Shown here: positions 8,412 to 17,872 of the stretch, one piece after another
Layout of the letters: each line of letters starts with the position of its first letter
Position numbering within the stretch: the stretch's first letter is position 1
Assembly: GCA_036496285.1 (NCBI GenBank)
Contig: DASXLI010000015.1
Span: 40,154-104,153 of the forward strand
DNA from: DP-19 sp036496285
GTDB taxonomy: Bacteria > Desulfobacterota > Binatia > UTPRO1
Direction: 5' to 3'
DNA length: 64,000 bases
Program-made: the position numbers and the translations under genes
The notes under the pieces: model-generated
The model's database searches: none
What the model saw: only the letters and a program-made list of their open reading frames with translations
Told to the model about the DNA's origin: nothing

Positions 8412-11400
8412 TTAGACGCGGAGCAGGACGCCCTGCACGGCGTCGGTCGTTGCCGCCGCGACCGCGCGAGCATAGAGCGCCACCTGTCGCCGATATTCCG
8501 GCAGGCGCTCGCCGATCTCGACGTCGGTCTTGAAATCGACCACGGTCCAGTGGCCGTCCTCGGCGAACACGAGATCCGCGACCCCCTCGGCCAGCACGCC
8601 GCCGTCGAGCGGCAGGACGACCGCGACCTCACGCCGGCAGCGGCCCGCACGCGCCGCGGCCGCCGCACGTTGGAGCAAGGGATGCGCCAGGGCGTCGGCG
8701 ACGCTGGCCGTCGCGGCGTCGCGCTCCTCGTCGGTGGCGCCGAGCAGCCGCGCGTGCAGCGCGGTCGAGCGCGCGACGGTCGCCGCCTCGGCGTCGAGCG
8801 CGATGCCCGCCAGCACGGCGTGCACGAGCGTTCCGAAGCGGGCGCCGAGCCCGCGGCGCCGCCGGCGTCCCGCCACCTGCTCGACGGTCACCTCCTCCGC
8901 GGTCGCGCTCCCGTCGCGCGCCCACTCCGTGGCGGTGACGACGCGCGCGGCTGGGATCGAGGCCTGGGCCCGCACCCGCAGGCGCTCCGCCTGCCAGGCG
9001 TCGTGGGCGCGCACGCCGCGCTCCGACGCGGCTCCGCCCTCGTCGGCCTCGAGCAAGCGCTGCTGGCGCAGCCCGACCGACTCCTCGACGTTCAGGACGA
9101 GCGCCTGTGGGTCCCACCACACGACACGATGCCCGCCGAGCTCGGGCGCGTGAACGCCGGGCGCGACCGCCTGCTCGCGGCCCGGCGCGCGGTCGGGCCG
9201 TACCTTCACCGAGTCGAGCGCGAAAACGGGGCAACCCGGCACCTGCTGCGCCAGCGGCTGCCGGCGACGCCCGTCGGGCGGATAGACGACCGGGGTGAGC
9301 GCCGAGAGCCAGCCGTCGATGCGCGCGTCGCCGACGACCGGTACGACCAGCAGATCCCGGGCGCGCGTGGTCGCGACGTAGAGGATGCGCGCGGCCTCCT
9401 CGCTCTCGCGCTGCAGCTCGTCGTCACGCCGTTCCACCAGCTCCGGCGGCGAGCACTCGGCGATCCGTTGCGCGCAGAGGCCACGCTCCGGATCGGTCGC
9501 GCGGCGCGGCTCGCCCGGCGTCTCCTTGGCGGTCACGTCGACCAGGATGACGACCGGGAACTCGAGCCCCTTGGCGCGGTGGACGGTCATGAGGCGCACG
9601 CCGCCGGTGCCCTCCTCGATGATGGGCGCGTCGCTCGCCTCGCCGCGCTCGGCGTCGTCGGCGAGCCGTTGCACGAAGTCGCGGAACGAGGTGACCCCCC
9701 TCCGCTCGGCGCGACGCGCCCGATCGAGGAGGCGGCCGACGTTGGCGAGCGCCTGCTCCCCCGTCGGCCAGATCGCGAGCCCGGCGTGGGCGCGCGTCGC
9801 CGCGAGCAGGCGCGCGAGCGTGTCGGCGATCGGCTGGCGGTTGCGCTCGCGGTGCAGCTCGCGCAGCACGGCGAGCGCCCCGGCGACCTCGGCGAGCGGC
9901 GGTGGGAGATCGTCCGGCAGGCGGCGGAACGGGTGCAGGCTCGCGAAGCGGTCGCGGAACGCGAGCAGCGCGCCGTCGCTCAGCGAGAAGAGCGGCCCGC
10001 GCAGCGTGGCGAACACCGAGAAGTCGTCGTCGGGGCGCTCGATCGCCGCGAGCGCGTTGCGGATCGCCTCGACCTCCTCGCGCTCGTGGAACGAGCTCCC
10101 GCCGACCAGCACGTGCGGTAGATGGCGCGCCTCGAGCGCGCGGACGTACGGACGGCTGACGTCGCGCTCCCACGAGCGGAAGCGGCGGAAGAGCAGGCAC
10201 ACGTGGTGCGGCGCGATCGGTACCCGCTCGTCGCGTCGGCCGCGCTCGGTCACCGTCCAGCCGCTCTCCCGTACGAGCCAATGGACGAACGCGCCGACCG
10301 CGTCGGGCAGCGAGTCGTCGATCCGGAAGTTCACGATCTTGCCGAAGTCGCCGTACGGCGCGGGCACCGGCAGCGCGACGACGGCGGGCTGCGCAACGTC
10401 GGCGCGCCGCGCGACGAGCGGCACGTAGGCGGCCTGGCTGGCGGAGCCCTCGCCCATGCGCAGCGCGAACGCGGCGTTCACGGCTTCCTGCAGCGCTGGG
10501 ACGCCCCGGAAGCTGACGGTCAGATGCTCGACCTCGGCGCCGCGCGCCACCATGCGCGCCTTGATCCGCTCGTAGAGCGCGACGTCGGCGCGGCGGAAGC
10601 GATAGATCGACTGCTTCGGATCGCCGACGAGAAAGAGCTTGCCTGGCGACGGGCGGACGGCGGTCCAATCGTCGAGATCGGGATCGTCGCTCGCGAGGAG
10701 CAGCAGGATCTCCGCCTGCAGCGGATCGGTATCCTGGAACTCGTCGACGAAGACGTGGGTGAAGCGCGCCTGCAGGTCGCGGCGCACGGCCGGCGTGTCA
10801 CGCAGGAGGTCGCGCGTGATCAGCAGGAGGTCGGCGAAGTCGAGGCGCCCGGCGCGGCGCTTCAGGCCTTCGTAGTCCTGCACGACCGGCCAGAGCTCGT
10901 CACGCAGCTGGGGCGCCAGATCGGCGCCGGCGTCCTCGGCAAACGCCCGCAAGCGGACCGCGAGAGCGTCACGGCGGGCGCGCAGCTCGTCGCGCGGGAA
11001 GCCGCCGTGCGAGCGGTTCCAGCCCCGCCAGGTCCAGTGGCGCGCACGGCAGAGCCCGATCAGCTCGGCCTCGAGACCGTCGTAGTCCCGCTCGTTGACG
11101 ATCGCCTCGCGCCGGCGCGCCTCGTGCACGAAGCGCGCGATCTCCTGCAGTGACTTGACGAAGTAGTCCTCCCGGTCACCGCCCGCGGCACGCGCGCCGA
11201 GCGCCTCGAGCTCGGCCATCACCTCGTCGATCGCCGCGTCGCGCGCGAAGGTGATCCGCCGCCACGGCGCCGGGAAATCCCGCCACTCCGCGAGCTGCCA
11301 GGCGGCCTCACGCAACAGGGCGCGCGGCCGGCCGCGGCGCCGCAGCACCCGCCGCACGCCGGGCGGCGGAGCCTCGAGGCAGCGCTCGAACCAGCGGTCG

Positions 11401-11837
11401 AACGCGCGGCGGAAGAGCTCGCGCGCGACGTCCTCCGGGGCCACTTCGAAGAGCGGATCGACGCGCGCCTCGACCGGACGCTCCCGCAGGATCTCGCTGC
11501 AGAACGAGTGGATCGTCCCGATGCGCGCCTCCTCGAGCTGGCGCAGCGCCTTGTCCAGCCGCGCCGCGACCTCCGACCCCGCCTCGCCGCGGGCGCGCTC
11601 GATCTCGCCCCGCAGCCGGAGCTTCAGCTCACCGGCCGCGAGCTCGGTGAAGGTCACGGCGACCACGCGATCGAGCGTCGCCCCGCCCGCCGCCAGCGCC
11701 GCCACGATGCGGCAGACGAGCTCCGTCGTCTTGCCGGTGCCGGCCGCGGCCTCGACGATGAGCGTCGCGTCGAGATCGTGCCGGATGCGGTCGCGCGCCG
11801 CCTGGTCGGCGAGCGCCGCGGAACGGGGGTCGCTCAC
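8412..11837 (-). CDS. AddA-like UvrD/RecB-type helicase-nuclease
   Basis: 1141 residues. Superfamily 1 helicase motifs occur in order: Walker A AAAGTGKTTE (residues ~30-39), the Ia region VTFTELAAGELKLR, the DExx-type motif VDEFQDTDPLQ, VGDPKQSIYRFRRADV, and MTVHRAKGLEFPVVILVD. A C-terminal RecB-type nuclease domain contains VVDFKTDVEIG (catalytic D and K) and ends in QVALYARAV. This is the AddA architecture for double-strand break end resection and recombination. It starts at a GTG whose first bases overlap the stop of the preceding nuclease gene (GTGA), so the pair is translationally coupled and probably forms one heterodimer. Confidence 0.9.
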   Translation of the reverse strand: MSDPRSAALADQAARDRIRHDLDATLIVEAAAGTGKTTELVCRIVAALAAGGATLDRVVAVTFTELAAGELKLRLRGEIERARGEAGSEVAARLDKALRQLEEARIGTIHSFCSEILRERPVEARVDPLFEVAPEDVARELFRRAFDRWFERCLEAPPPGVRRVLRRRGRPRALLREAAWQLAEWRDFPAPWRRITFARDAAIDEVMAELEALGARAAGGDREDYFVKSLQEIARFVHEARRREAIVNERDYDGLEAELIGLCRARHWTWRGWNRSHGGFPRDELRARRDALAVRLRAFAEDAGADLAPQLRDELWPVVQDYEGLKRRAGRLDFADLLLITRDLLRDTPAVRRDLQARFTHVFVDEFQDTDPLQAEILLLLASDDPDLDDWTAVRPSPGKLFLVGDPKQSIYRFRRADVALYERIKARMVARGAEVEHLTVSFRGVPALQEAVNAAFALRMGEGSASQAAYVPLVARRADVAQPAVVALPVPAPYGDFGKIVNFRIDDSLPDAVGAFVHWLVRESGWTVTERGRRDERVPIAPHHVCLLFRRFRSWERDVSRPYVRALEARHLPHVLVGGSSFHEREEVEAIRNALAAIERPDDDFSVFATLRGPLFSLSDGALLAFRDRFASLHPFRRLPDDLPPPLAEVAGALAVLRELHRERNRQPIADTLARLLAATRAHAGLAIWPTGEQALANVGRLLDRARRAERRGVTSFRDFVQRLADDAERGEASDAPIIEEGTGGVRLMTVHRAKGLEFPVVILVDVTAKETPGEPRRATDPERGLCAQRIAECSPPELVERRDDELQRESEEAARILYVATTRARDLLVVPVVGDARIDGWLSALTPVVYPPDGRRRQPLAQQVPGCPVFALDSVKVRPDRAPGREQAVAPGVHAPELGGHRVVWWDPQALVLNVEESVGLRQQRLLEADEGGAASERGVRAHDAWQAERLRVRAQASIPAARVVTATEWARDGSATAEEVTVEQVAGRRRRRGLGARFGTLVHAVLAGIALDAEAATVARSTALHARLLGATDEERDAATASVADALAHPLLQRAAAAARAGRCRREVAVVLPLDGGVLAEGVADLVFAEDGHWTVVDFKTDVEIGERLPEYRRQVALYARAVAAATTDAVQGVLLRV

Positions 11838-14800
11838 GGCATGCTCCGCAGGCGCGCCAGATCCTGCAAGCCGTCGGCGGGCTTGCGGCGCGCGCGAATC
11901 TCCTCGTACGGGCCGCAGATCGGACGGTAGTCGCAGTACTCGCAGGCGCGCGCGGCCGGCGCGGCCGGCAGAAAGCCGCGCGCGAGCGCGCGGTCGAGGA
12001 TCGCGACGACCTCGGCCGCCGCCGCGCGCGCACGGTCGTCGATCTCCACCACGCGCTCCTCGAAACCGCCGGTCGCCGTACAGTAGTAGAGGCGCCCGAC
12101 GACGACCGGCTCCGGCAGCAAGCGCTCGCAGGCGAGCGCGTAGAGTACGGGCTGCAGGATCTCGCCGCCGCCGACGACGACGTCGGGCCGGGCGCGGACC
12201 TTGCCCGTCTTGTGATCGGTGACGCGCAGGCGGCCGCGCGTCTGGCGCTCGACGAGATCGATCGCGCCGCGCAACGCGAGGCCGCCAACGATCGGCACCG
12301 CCTCGGACGTGCTCGCCGGATCGGCATTGGCGCGCTCGCGCTCGGCGAGGCCGAACGACAGCTCGAAGCGGTACGGGACCCAGCCGCTGTCGTCCTCCGA
12401 CGCGAGCCGCAGCCATTCACGCAGGTCGGCGCGAATGCCACCGATCGCGTCCTCCCACACGCGGCTGATCGCCGGCGCGAGCAGCTCGCGATACCGGCCC
12501 GCGACCTCGAGCAGCACCCCGTCGACCGCGTCCTGCGCCTGTGCGCGCGTCTCTGGACGCACCGGGAGCGCGCCGTCGGCGCGCAGCTTCGTGAGCAGCG
12601 CAAACTGCACGTCGTGAAAGAGCGCGCCGCGCGTCAAGGGATCCATCTCCTCGATGGCCACGGGCTCATCGCGCGGCTGCAGCCGGTGCACCGCCTGGAG
12701 GAGGAAACGGTACGGACAGGCGGCGAAGTTCTGCAGCGCGGTCGGCGAGAAGGAGCGCGCGCCGAGCTGGTGGCGTGAGAGCGCGGCCGTGGCGAGCTCG
12801 TCCGGCTCGACGAGGCCGTCGGCGGCGGTCCACTTCCGCGGCCACCAGCGGAACCAGCGGGTGCGCAGCGCCCGCGCCAAATGGACGTTGGCGCCGAGCA
12901 GATAGCGCGCGGTGCCGCGCGTCGTGTCCGCGTCGTCGTGCAGGACGCCGGCGAGCAGCGCGAGGTCGTACTCCGCGTCGTCGATCGCGTCGGCCGCGTG
13001 CTCCGGCGCCGGCCACCCGAGGCGCGCGCTCGCCGCATCGCGCGTGCGCGCGGCGATCTCCTCGAACCCGAGCAGTCGCCCTTCCGCCGCCTGCACCGCG
13101 TCGAGCGTGTAGACCGACGGCACGCGCGGCCGCCCCTGCTCCATGTCGAGGCGTGGATACGAGAGCACCAGGCGCTCGCGTGCCGCGCCGACCGCGACGC
13201 GAAGCGTGAGGCGCTCCGCCGCGACGCGCTCCGGCTGGCGCGGCAGCGTGGCGTCGAGGGCGGCCCGCGCACGGTCGAGCAGGATCGGATCCTCGGTGAT
13301 CTTGCGGGGCACGATACGCTCGGCGAGCCCGGCGACGAACACGACGTCGAACGCGAGCCCGCGCGCGCCGAGCGCGGGCGCGACGAACACGGCGCCGTAG
13401 CGGCGCCGCGGCGGACGCTCGCGCAGATCGCCGAGCCGCTCGGCCAGCACGAGCCGCACCTCGTCGAGGTCGATCGGACCGACGGGCGCCATCGGGGCGA
13501 GCTCGGCGAGCGCGCCGAGCACGTGCTCCGGCGCGCGCAGCGCCGCGGCCGCGAGCCCGCGCAGATGGTCCAGCCACGCGCCCCACGACGCCCGTGCCGG
13601 CAGATCGGCGAGACGCCCGATCAGCGGCAGAGCGAACTCCCGCAGGTGGCCGAGATCGGCGATCTCCTGGTCGAGGCGCGCCGCCCGCGCCTCGTCCTCG
13701 CGCGCGAGCTCGGCGCGCCGCAGGCGCAGCTCCTTCTCGAGCCCGTCGAGCCGCGTCGCCCAGCGCTCCTTGCGGCCGATGACCGCCGCGTCGACGAGCA
13801 GCCGCTCCCAACGCCACGGCGCGCGCACCGACCCCGCGACCACCGTGACCCGCGCCGGGTCGTCGGGGAGCGGGTCGGCAGCGGGCGCGTCGGGTACCAC
13901 CGCGACCGCATCGGCGACGACCGGCGGCACGAGGTCGTGCGCGGGCGGCGCCCATACGCGATCCGGGGCGGCGGCGCGGATCCGCTGCACCTCGGGCTCC
14001 GGCACCTGCGCGAGCGACATGTACTCGGCGAAGCGCCGTGCCGACAGGCCCTCGGCCGCGCACGCCAGGAGCGCAAGCAGCGCCCGTCCGCCCGGGTCGG
14101 GGCGCGACGTGCCGCTCGCGAAGAACGCGGGGATCGTGGCGCGCCGCAACGCTTCCGCGAGCTGCGACGTGTAGTCGTGCTGCGCCGGCAGGAAGATCGC
14201 CATGCGGTCGAACGGGACACCACGCGCCGCCTCCTGCTGGATGGCGCGGGCGATCTCGACGCACTCGCGCGCCTCGCCCGGCCACGAGCGCACGGCGACG
14301 CTCTCGTCGAGCTTCCGCTCCGGCGGAGCCGCCGCGAACAGGTGGCGCTGCAGAAGGTCGAGCGACCGCTCGCCGGAGGGCGCGGCCGCGTGCGGCGCCG
14401 CCAGCGCGTCGCCGAGACGGGCGATCGTCGCCTCGTCGCCCGCGGGCACGGTCGCGAGCACGGCCGGCGCGCGACGGGCGAGCGCCGCCACCAGGTCCGC
14501 CTCGCGCGCGGTTGCGACGGGCACGTCGAGCAGAAGAAGCGGCACCCCGAGGAGCGACGACGGCACCTCGCCTCGGGCAACCGCCTCGCACGCCGCCGCG
14601 AAGACGGCCGCCCGATCGGCGGCCCCGGCAGCGACGAGCTCGCGCTCGACCGCCGCCGCCAGCTCCCGCAGCGCCGGGCCGACGCCGTCGAGCCGTGCGA
14701 GCCCCTCGAGGGCGACCCCGTGCATCCGCAGCTCGTCGATCGTGCGCGCGACCGCGCGCGGAAACCCCGGGCAGGCCGCGACCGGCGCGAAGTAGCCGAG

Positions 14801-15130
14801 GTCGCCGTCCGCGGTGAGCGCGTGCACGGCGCGCGCCGCGACCGCGTCGAGCGAGAGGCCGCCGAGCGGCACGCGCCCCGCCGCGGCGAGCGCCGGGGTG
14901 GCGAGAACGCCCGCGAGCGTCGCGAGCGTGTAGCGCGCGGTGCCGAAGCGCGCTCCGTCGGTGAGCGCGAGGGCGCGCACGAAGTCGTCCGCCGCCTCCC
15001 ACGACGCCGCGACGACCAGCACCTCCGCCGCCGCGGGCCACTGGCGCATCCACGTCGTCGCCCGCGCCAACCGCTCCGCCGCCGCGGGGGAGACGATCAC
15101 GTCCCGGGTATCCCGTGCCTTGCTCGCCAT
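11834..15130 (-). CDS. AddB-like PD-(D/E)XK nuclease subunit
   Basis: About 1098 residues. The N-terminal two thirds resembles the inactivated helicase fold of AddB-type subunits, with a degenerate nucleotide-binding region (VLVVAASWEAADDFV). The C-terminal nuclease has GLALRGAIDLVERQ, then RVTDHKTGKV (D-x-K catalytic pair). The cysteine of FAACPYRFLLQ and the cluster CEYCDYRPIC near the end match the four-cysteine Fe-S staple of AddB/AdnA nucleases. It is the first gene of the pair with the AddA-like protein. The ATG at 15130 (MASKARD) is preferred; an in-frame ATG at 15157 lacks a better ribosome site. Confidence 0.85.
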   Translation of the reverse strand: MASKARDTRDVIVSPAAAERLARATTWMRQWPAAAEVLVVAASWEAADDFVRALALTDGARFGTARYTLATLAGVLATPALAAAGRVPLGGLSLDAVAARAVHALTADGDLGYFAPVAACPGFPRAVARTIDELRMHGVALEGLARLDGVGPALRELAAAVERELVAAGAADRAAVFAAACEAVARGEVPSSLLGVPLLLLDVPVATAREADLVAALARRAPAVLATVPAGDEATIARLGDALAAPHAAAPSGERSLDLLQRHLFAAAPPERKLDESVAVRSWPGEARECVEIARAIQQEAARGVPFDRMAIFLPAQHDYTSQLAEALRRATIPAFFASGTSRPDPGGRALLALLACAAEGLSARRFAEYMSLAQVPEPEVQRIRAAAPDRVWAPPAHDLVPPVVADAVAVVPDAPAADPLPDDPARVTVVAGSVRAPWRWERLLVDAAVIGRKERWATRLDGLEKELRLRRAELAREDEARAARLDQEIADLGHLREFALPLIGRLADLPARASWGAWLDHLRGLAAAALRAPEHVLGALAELAPMAPVGPIDLDEVRLVLAERLGDLRERPPRRRYGAVFVAPALGARGLAFDVVFVAGLAERIVPRKITEDPILLDRARAALDATLPRQPERVAAERLTLRVAVGAARERLVLSYPRLDMEQGRPRVPSVYTLDAVQAAEGRLLGFEEIAARTRDAASARLGWPAPEHAADAIDDAEYDLALLAGVLHDDADTTRGTARYLLGANVHLARALRTRWFRWWPRKWTAADGLVEPDELATAALSRHQLGARSFSPTALQNFAACPYRFLLQAVHRLQPRDEPVAIEEMDPLTRGALFHDVQFALLTKLRADGALPVRPETRAQAQDAVDGVLLEVAGRYRELLAPAISRVWEDAIGGIRADLREWLRLASEDDSGWVPYRFELSFGLAERERANADPASTSEAVPIVGGLALRGAIDLVERQTRGRLRVTDHKTGKVRARPDVVVGGGEILQPVLYALACERLLPEPVVVGRLYYCTATGGFEERVVEIDDRARAAAAEVVAILDRALARGFLPAAPAARACEYCDYRPICGPYEEIRARRKPADGLQDLARLRSMP

Positions 15131-15193
15131 GCCGCCCCGATTTCGCTGCACAGTCATCGCGCGCGCGGCGCATGACTGCAAGTCGAAACGGAC

Positions 15194-16288
15194 TCAGCCA
15201 GGCCGCGACGGCAGATCGGGCGGTGCGGGACGGTGGCGCAGGACGTCGGTCAGCACCTCGACCGAGGTGCGCAGCGACGCGAGCGGGCTGCCGAGCGCGT
15301 GCGACACCGTGCGCACGCAGCCGAGCGCGCAGCCGGCCTCGCACGCCTTGTGCACGTCCGCGGCGCGCAGATCGTCGGTCGTGAGGTGCCGCACGTCCTT
15401 GCCGCCGCCGACGACCTGGCTGCAGTACTGCGCGCGGCCGTCGGCGTTGACGTAGAGATACTTGTAACCGCCGAGGCACTTCCACGGACGGCTGAAATCG
15501 CCGACCAGCATTTCGGCGGCGTGGCGGCGGAAGAACTGGATGCCCGGAAAGAGCTCGTGCCGGCGCAGCAGCTCCGCGAAGTGCGGGCCGCGAATCGCGA
15601 TCTTGCCCCGGCCGTCGTGCAGCAGGGAGAAGCCGAACTCGAAGTCGAAGGGCGCGAGCAGCTCGCGGAACTCGCCGTAGCTCCGCCAGCTCTCGTCGGT
15701 GAGCACGGTCTGGATCTTCACCTGGAAGCGCGCGCGCGCCGCGAGCAGCGCGAGCCGTGGCAGCACCGACTTGAGCGACTTCGGCAGCGCCTCCGTCGGC
15801 TCGACCGCGTCGACGCTCACCTGCATGCAGTCGAGCCGCGCGTCGTTCAGGCCGTCGACCAGCTCCGGCGTCAGCTTGAACGCGTTCGTGATCAGCGTGA
15901 CGAGGTTCGAGCCGCGCCGGCCCGACTTGATCCGCCGCACGATCTCGACGATGTCTGGATGGAGGAGCGGCTCGCCGCCGAGCAGGTCCCAGGTCAGCGC
16001 GCCGAGCCGCGCCAGCGCGTCGACGCGCGACGCGAGCACGGCCAACGGGACGAGCGGCGCGCCGTGGGTATACTCATGGCAATATGCGCACGACAGATTG
16101 CAATCGTAGGTGACGACGAGCTGCGCATGGATCGGCCGGTGATCGAAGAGCCGCTTCACGCCGGAGCCGACGAAGTAGGCTTTCCGTACCGTATCGGGCA
16201 GTCTGCCGGTCAACGTCCCCCCGCGTCGCACGCCCGTCCGGCGTGTCGTCGCGGGCGGTGGAGTACGCCGCGCGTCCCGCGGCGTCAA
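15194..16288 (-). CDS. Radical SAM protein with SPASM-like C-terminus
   Basis: Up to 364 residues. The radical SAM cluster motif CNLSCAYC (C63, C67, C70 counted from the TTG at 16288) follows HAQLVVTYD, and LLGGEPLLHPD is the GGE SAM-binding motif. The C-terminal part has CLGGYKYLYVNADG, YCSQVVGGG and CEAGCALGC, a cysteine set like the auxiliary clusters of SPASM/twitch enzymes. The start is uncertain: a GTG near 16231 and a TTG near 16213 just after GGGGGG are also possible. It is divergent from the MFS transporter, with no obvious peptide substrate gene beside it. The reaction is unknown. Confidence 0.8.
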   Translation of the reverse strand: MTPRDARRTPPPATTRRTGVRRGGTLTGRLPDTVRKAYFVGSGVKRLFDHRPIHAQLVVTYDCNLSCAYCHEYTHGAPLVPLAVLASRVDALARLGALTWDLLGGEPLLHPDIVEIVRRIKSGRRGSNLVTLITNAFKLTPELVDGLNDARLDCMQVSVDAVEPTEALPKSLKSVLPRLALLAARARFQVKIQTVLTDESWRSYGEFRELLAPFDFEFGFSLLHDGRGKIAIRGPHFAELLRRHELFPGIQFFRRHAAEMLVGDFSRPWKCLGGYKYLYVNADGRAQYCSQVVGGGKDVRHLTTDDLRAADVHKACEAGCALGCVRTVSHALGSPLASLRTSVEVLTDVLRHRPAPPDLPSRPG

Positions 16289-16317
16289 GATAACCCCGGT
16301 ATGCCGTCCGGCCCCGC

Positions 16318-17475
16318 ATGACGCGCGGCGCGGAACGCCTGCTCACCGCGCCCTTCCTGCTCTCGTCGGCCGCGAACTTCCTCCAGAGCCTCGCCTTCAA
16401 CCTCTATCTCCACCTGCCCGGCTACCTGAAGGACCTCGGCGCCGACGAGGTGCAGATCGGCCTCGTCTTCAGCGCCACCGCGGCGACGGCGATCGCCGCG
16501 CGCCCGAGCGTCGGCTGGGTCATGGACGCGCGGGGGCGACACGTCGTCATCATCGCCGGCGGCCTCCTGAACGTGCTGGTCTGCGCGCTCTACCTGACCG
16601 TGCATCGCCTCGGGCCATGGCTGTACGCCGTCCGCATCGCGCACGGCGTCGCGGAGGCGATGCTCTTCGCCGCCCTGTTCACCCACGCCGCCGACCTGGT
16701 CCCGCCGGCACGTCGGACCGAGGGCATGGCCCTGTTCGGCGTGTCGGGCCTCCTGCCGATCTCGCTCGGCGGGCTGCTCGGCGACGTCATCCTGCAGCAC
16801 GCCGGCTACACCCGCCTCTTCCAGGCATCGACGGTGTTCGCCGCCGCGGCCCTTGCCCTCTCCCTGCCGCTCGGTGACCGCCGGCCGCACACGGGCGACG
16901 TCCCGGCACGCGGCTTCATCGCCGCGGTGACCGACGCGCGCCTGCTACCGCTCTGGTTCATCGGCTTCGTCTTCGCGGGCACCGTCACGGCCGTGTTCAC
17001 GTTCCTGAAGACGTTCGTGATGCGCACCGGCCTCGGCTCGGTCGGGCTCTTCTTCAGCGCCTACTCGATCGCCGGCGTGCTGCTCCGCCTGGCACTCGGC
17101 TGGGTGCCCGAGCGCGTCGGTCCGAAACGCGCCCTCTTCCCCGCGCTCGCCATGCTCGCCGGCGGGTTCACCTTGCTCGCGACCGCCGGGAGCGCCTTCG
17201 CCGTCGGCGCTGCCGGCACGCTCTGCGGGCTCGGCCACGGCTTCACATTCCCGATCCTCTCGGCGCTGGTCGTGAACCGGACACGGACCGCCGAGCGCGG
17301 CGCGGCGATGTCGTTCTTCACGGCGCTCTTCGACTGCGGCGCGCTGATCGGCGGTCCGATCTTCGGCCTCGTGATCCGGGCGGCCGGCTATCCCGCGATG
17401 TTCGCGACCCTCGTTGCGGTCGTCGTCGTCGGCACCGCCGTCTTCGCGCTCTGGGACCGCCGCTTCGACCCGTGA
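16318..17475 (+). CDS. MFS transporter
   Basis: 385 residues with about 12 hydrophobic segments, the usual major facilitator size. The loop between helices 2 and 3 reads VGWVMDARGRHVVII, a variant of the conserved G-x-x-x-D-R/K-x-G-R/K motif. A glycine-rich seventh segment and a second-half repeat (LGWVPERVGPKRALF) match the two-fold repeat of the family. Substrate unknown; possibly drug or metabolite efflux. It is divergent from the radical SAM gene and meets the intron-containing tRNA-Asn gene tail to tail. Confidence 0.88.
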   Translation: MTRGAERLLTAPFLLSSAANFLQSLAFNLYLHLPGYLKDLGADEVQIGLVFSATAATAIAARPSVGWVMDARGRHVVIIAGGLLNVLVCALYLTVHRLGPWLYAVRIAHGVAEAMLFAALFTHAADLVPPARRTEGMALFGVSGLLPISLGGLLGDVILQHAGYTRLFQASTVFAAAALALSLPLGDRRPHTGDVPARGFIAAVTDARLLPLWFIGFVFAGTVTAVFTFLKTFVMRTGLGSVGLFFSAYSIAGVLLRLALGWVPERVGPKRALFPALAMLAGGFTLLATAGSAFAVGAAGTLCGLGHGFTFPILSALVVNRTRTAERGAAMSFFTALFDCGALIGGPIFGLVIRAAGYPAMFATLVAVVVVGTAVFALWDRRFDP

Positions 17476-17480
17476 AAATA

Positions 17481-17515
17481 CGAAGGCCGCCGGAGCGACG
17501 CTCCAGCGGCCTTCG
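17481..17515 (-). terminator. Intrinsic terminator of tRNA-Asn
   Basis: A hairpin with 10-bp outer arms (CGAAGGCCGC, 17481-17490; GCGGCCTTCG, 17506-17515) and a 6-bp inner stem (GGAGCG/CGCTCC). On the minus strand it is followed at once by TATTTTC, so it terminates the tRNA-Asn transcript. It may also end the convergent MFS transcript. Confidence 0.8.
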
Positions 17516-17521
17516 GTCGAG

Positions 17522-17858
17522 CTCCCCGGGCCGGACTCGAACCAGCGACCATTCGGTTACACGGACTCCCGACGTTTCCGCCGGGCGTGGACTATCTCAT
17601 CACCATATCCCTCGCGGGACGTAGGTGGCGGGCGCTCGAGGGGAGATTATTCTTTCGTCACTCCCTAGTCTCTGCACCTTCCTCCCACCCTACCGGACAC
17701 CGCAACGCGATGGCCGGCCCATTGGGAGGCTCGGCTCAGGATTCCCGTATGCACGATCGCACGTAGGCTTCCCTGAATTCACCCGCTTTTCACTCGCCGG
17801 TTTCCCGACGAGGCTGCGTTCTCACAGCCGAACGCTCTACCGACTGAGCTACCGGGGA
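17522..17858 (-). tRNA. tRNA-Asn(GUU) interrupted by a group I intron
   Basis: Two exons join into a perfect 73-nt tRNA. The 5' exon is 17858-17824 (35 nt) and the 3' exon is 17559-17522 (38 nt). Acceptor TCCCCGG pairs with CCGGGGA, the D-stem is GCTC/GAGC, the anticodon stem is TTCGG/CCGAA with spliced loop CTGTTAA (anticodon GTT), the T-stem is GCTGG/CCGGC with loop TTCGAGT, and the discriminator is G. The layout matches bacterial tRNA-Asn. CCA is not encoded. The intron sits after U35, inside the anticodon. It has its own promoter (17873-17901) and terminator (17481-17515). Confidence 0.93.
17560..17823 (-). ncRNA. Group I self-splicing intron (264 nt) in tRNA-Asn
   Basis: P1 is explicit: exon end GGCTGT pairs with GCAGCC (17817-17812) across the loop GAGAAC, leaving the required U-G wobble at the 5' splice site; the intron ends in G (17560). 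P2 is CTCGTCGG/CCGGCGAG with a GAAA loop. Conserved core blocks known from cyanobacterial tRNA-Leu introns are present in order: TTCAGGGAAGCC, AATCCTGAGCC (17743-17733), GTGCAGAGACTA (17677-17666) and GATAGTCCA (17596-17588). A 3' hairpin closes with GGAAAC. There is no room for a homing endonuclease. Assignment to the IC3-like tRNA intron group is inference from these blocks. Confidence 0.92.
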
Positions 17859-17872
17859 ACGACAACCCGCTT

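Noticed and set aside
12881..15175. 764-codon open frame opposite the AddB-like gene
   Set aside because: A shadow of a real gene; repetitive Arg/Glu/His composition.
17560..17823. Homing endonuclease gene inside the intron
   Set aside because: The intron is only 264 nt and all of it is accounted for by core helices; no credible frame.
17818..17858. tRNA-His(GUG) read from the 5' half of the split tRNA (loop CTGTGA)
   Set aside because: That reading pairs with no 3' half, while joining to 17559 gives a perfect 73-nt tRNA-Asn with loop CTGTTAA and explains the intron P1.
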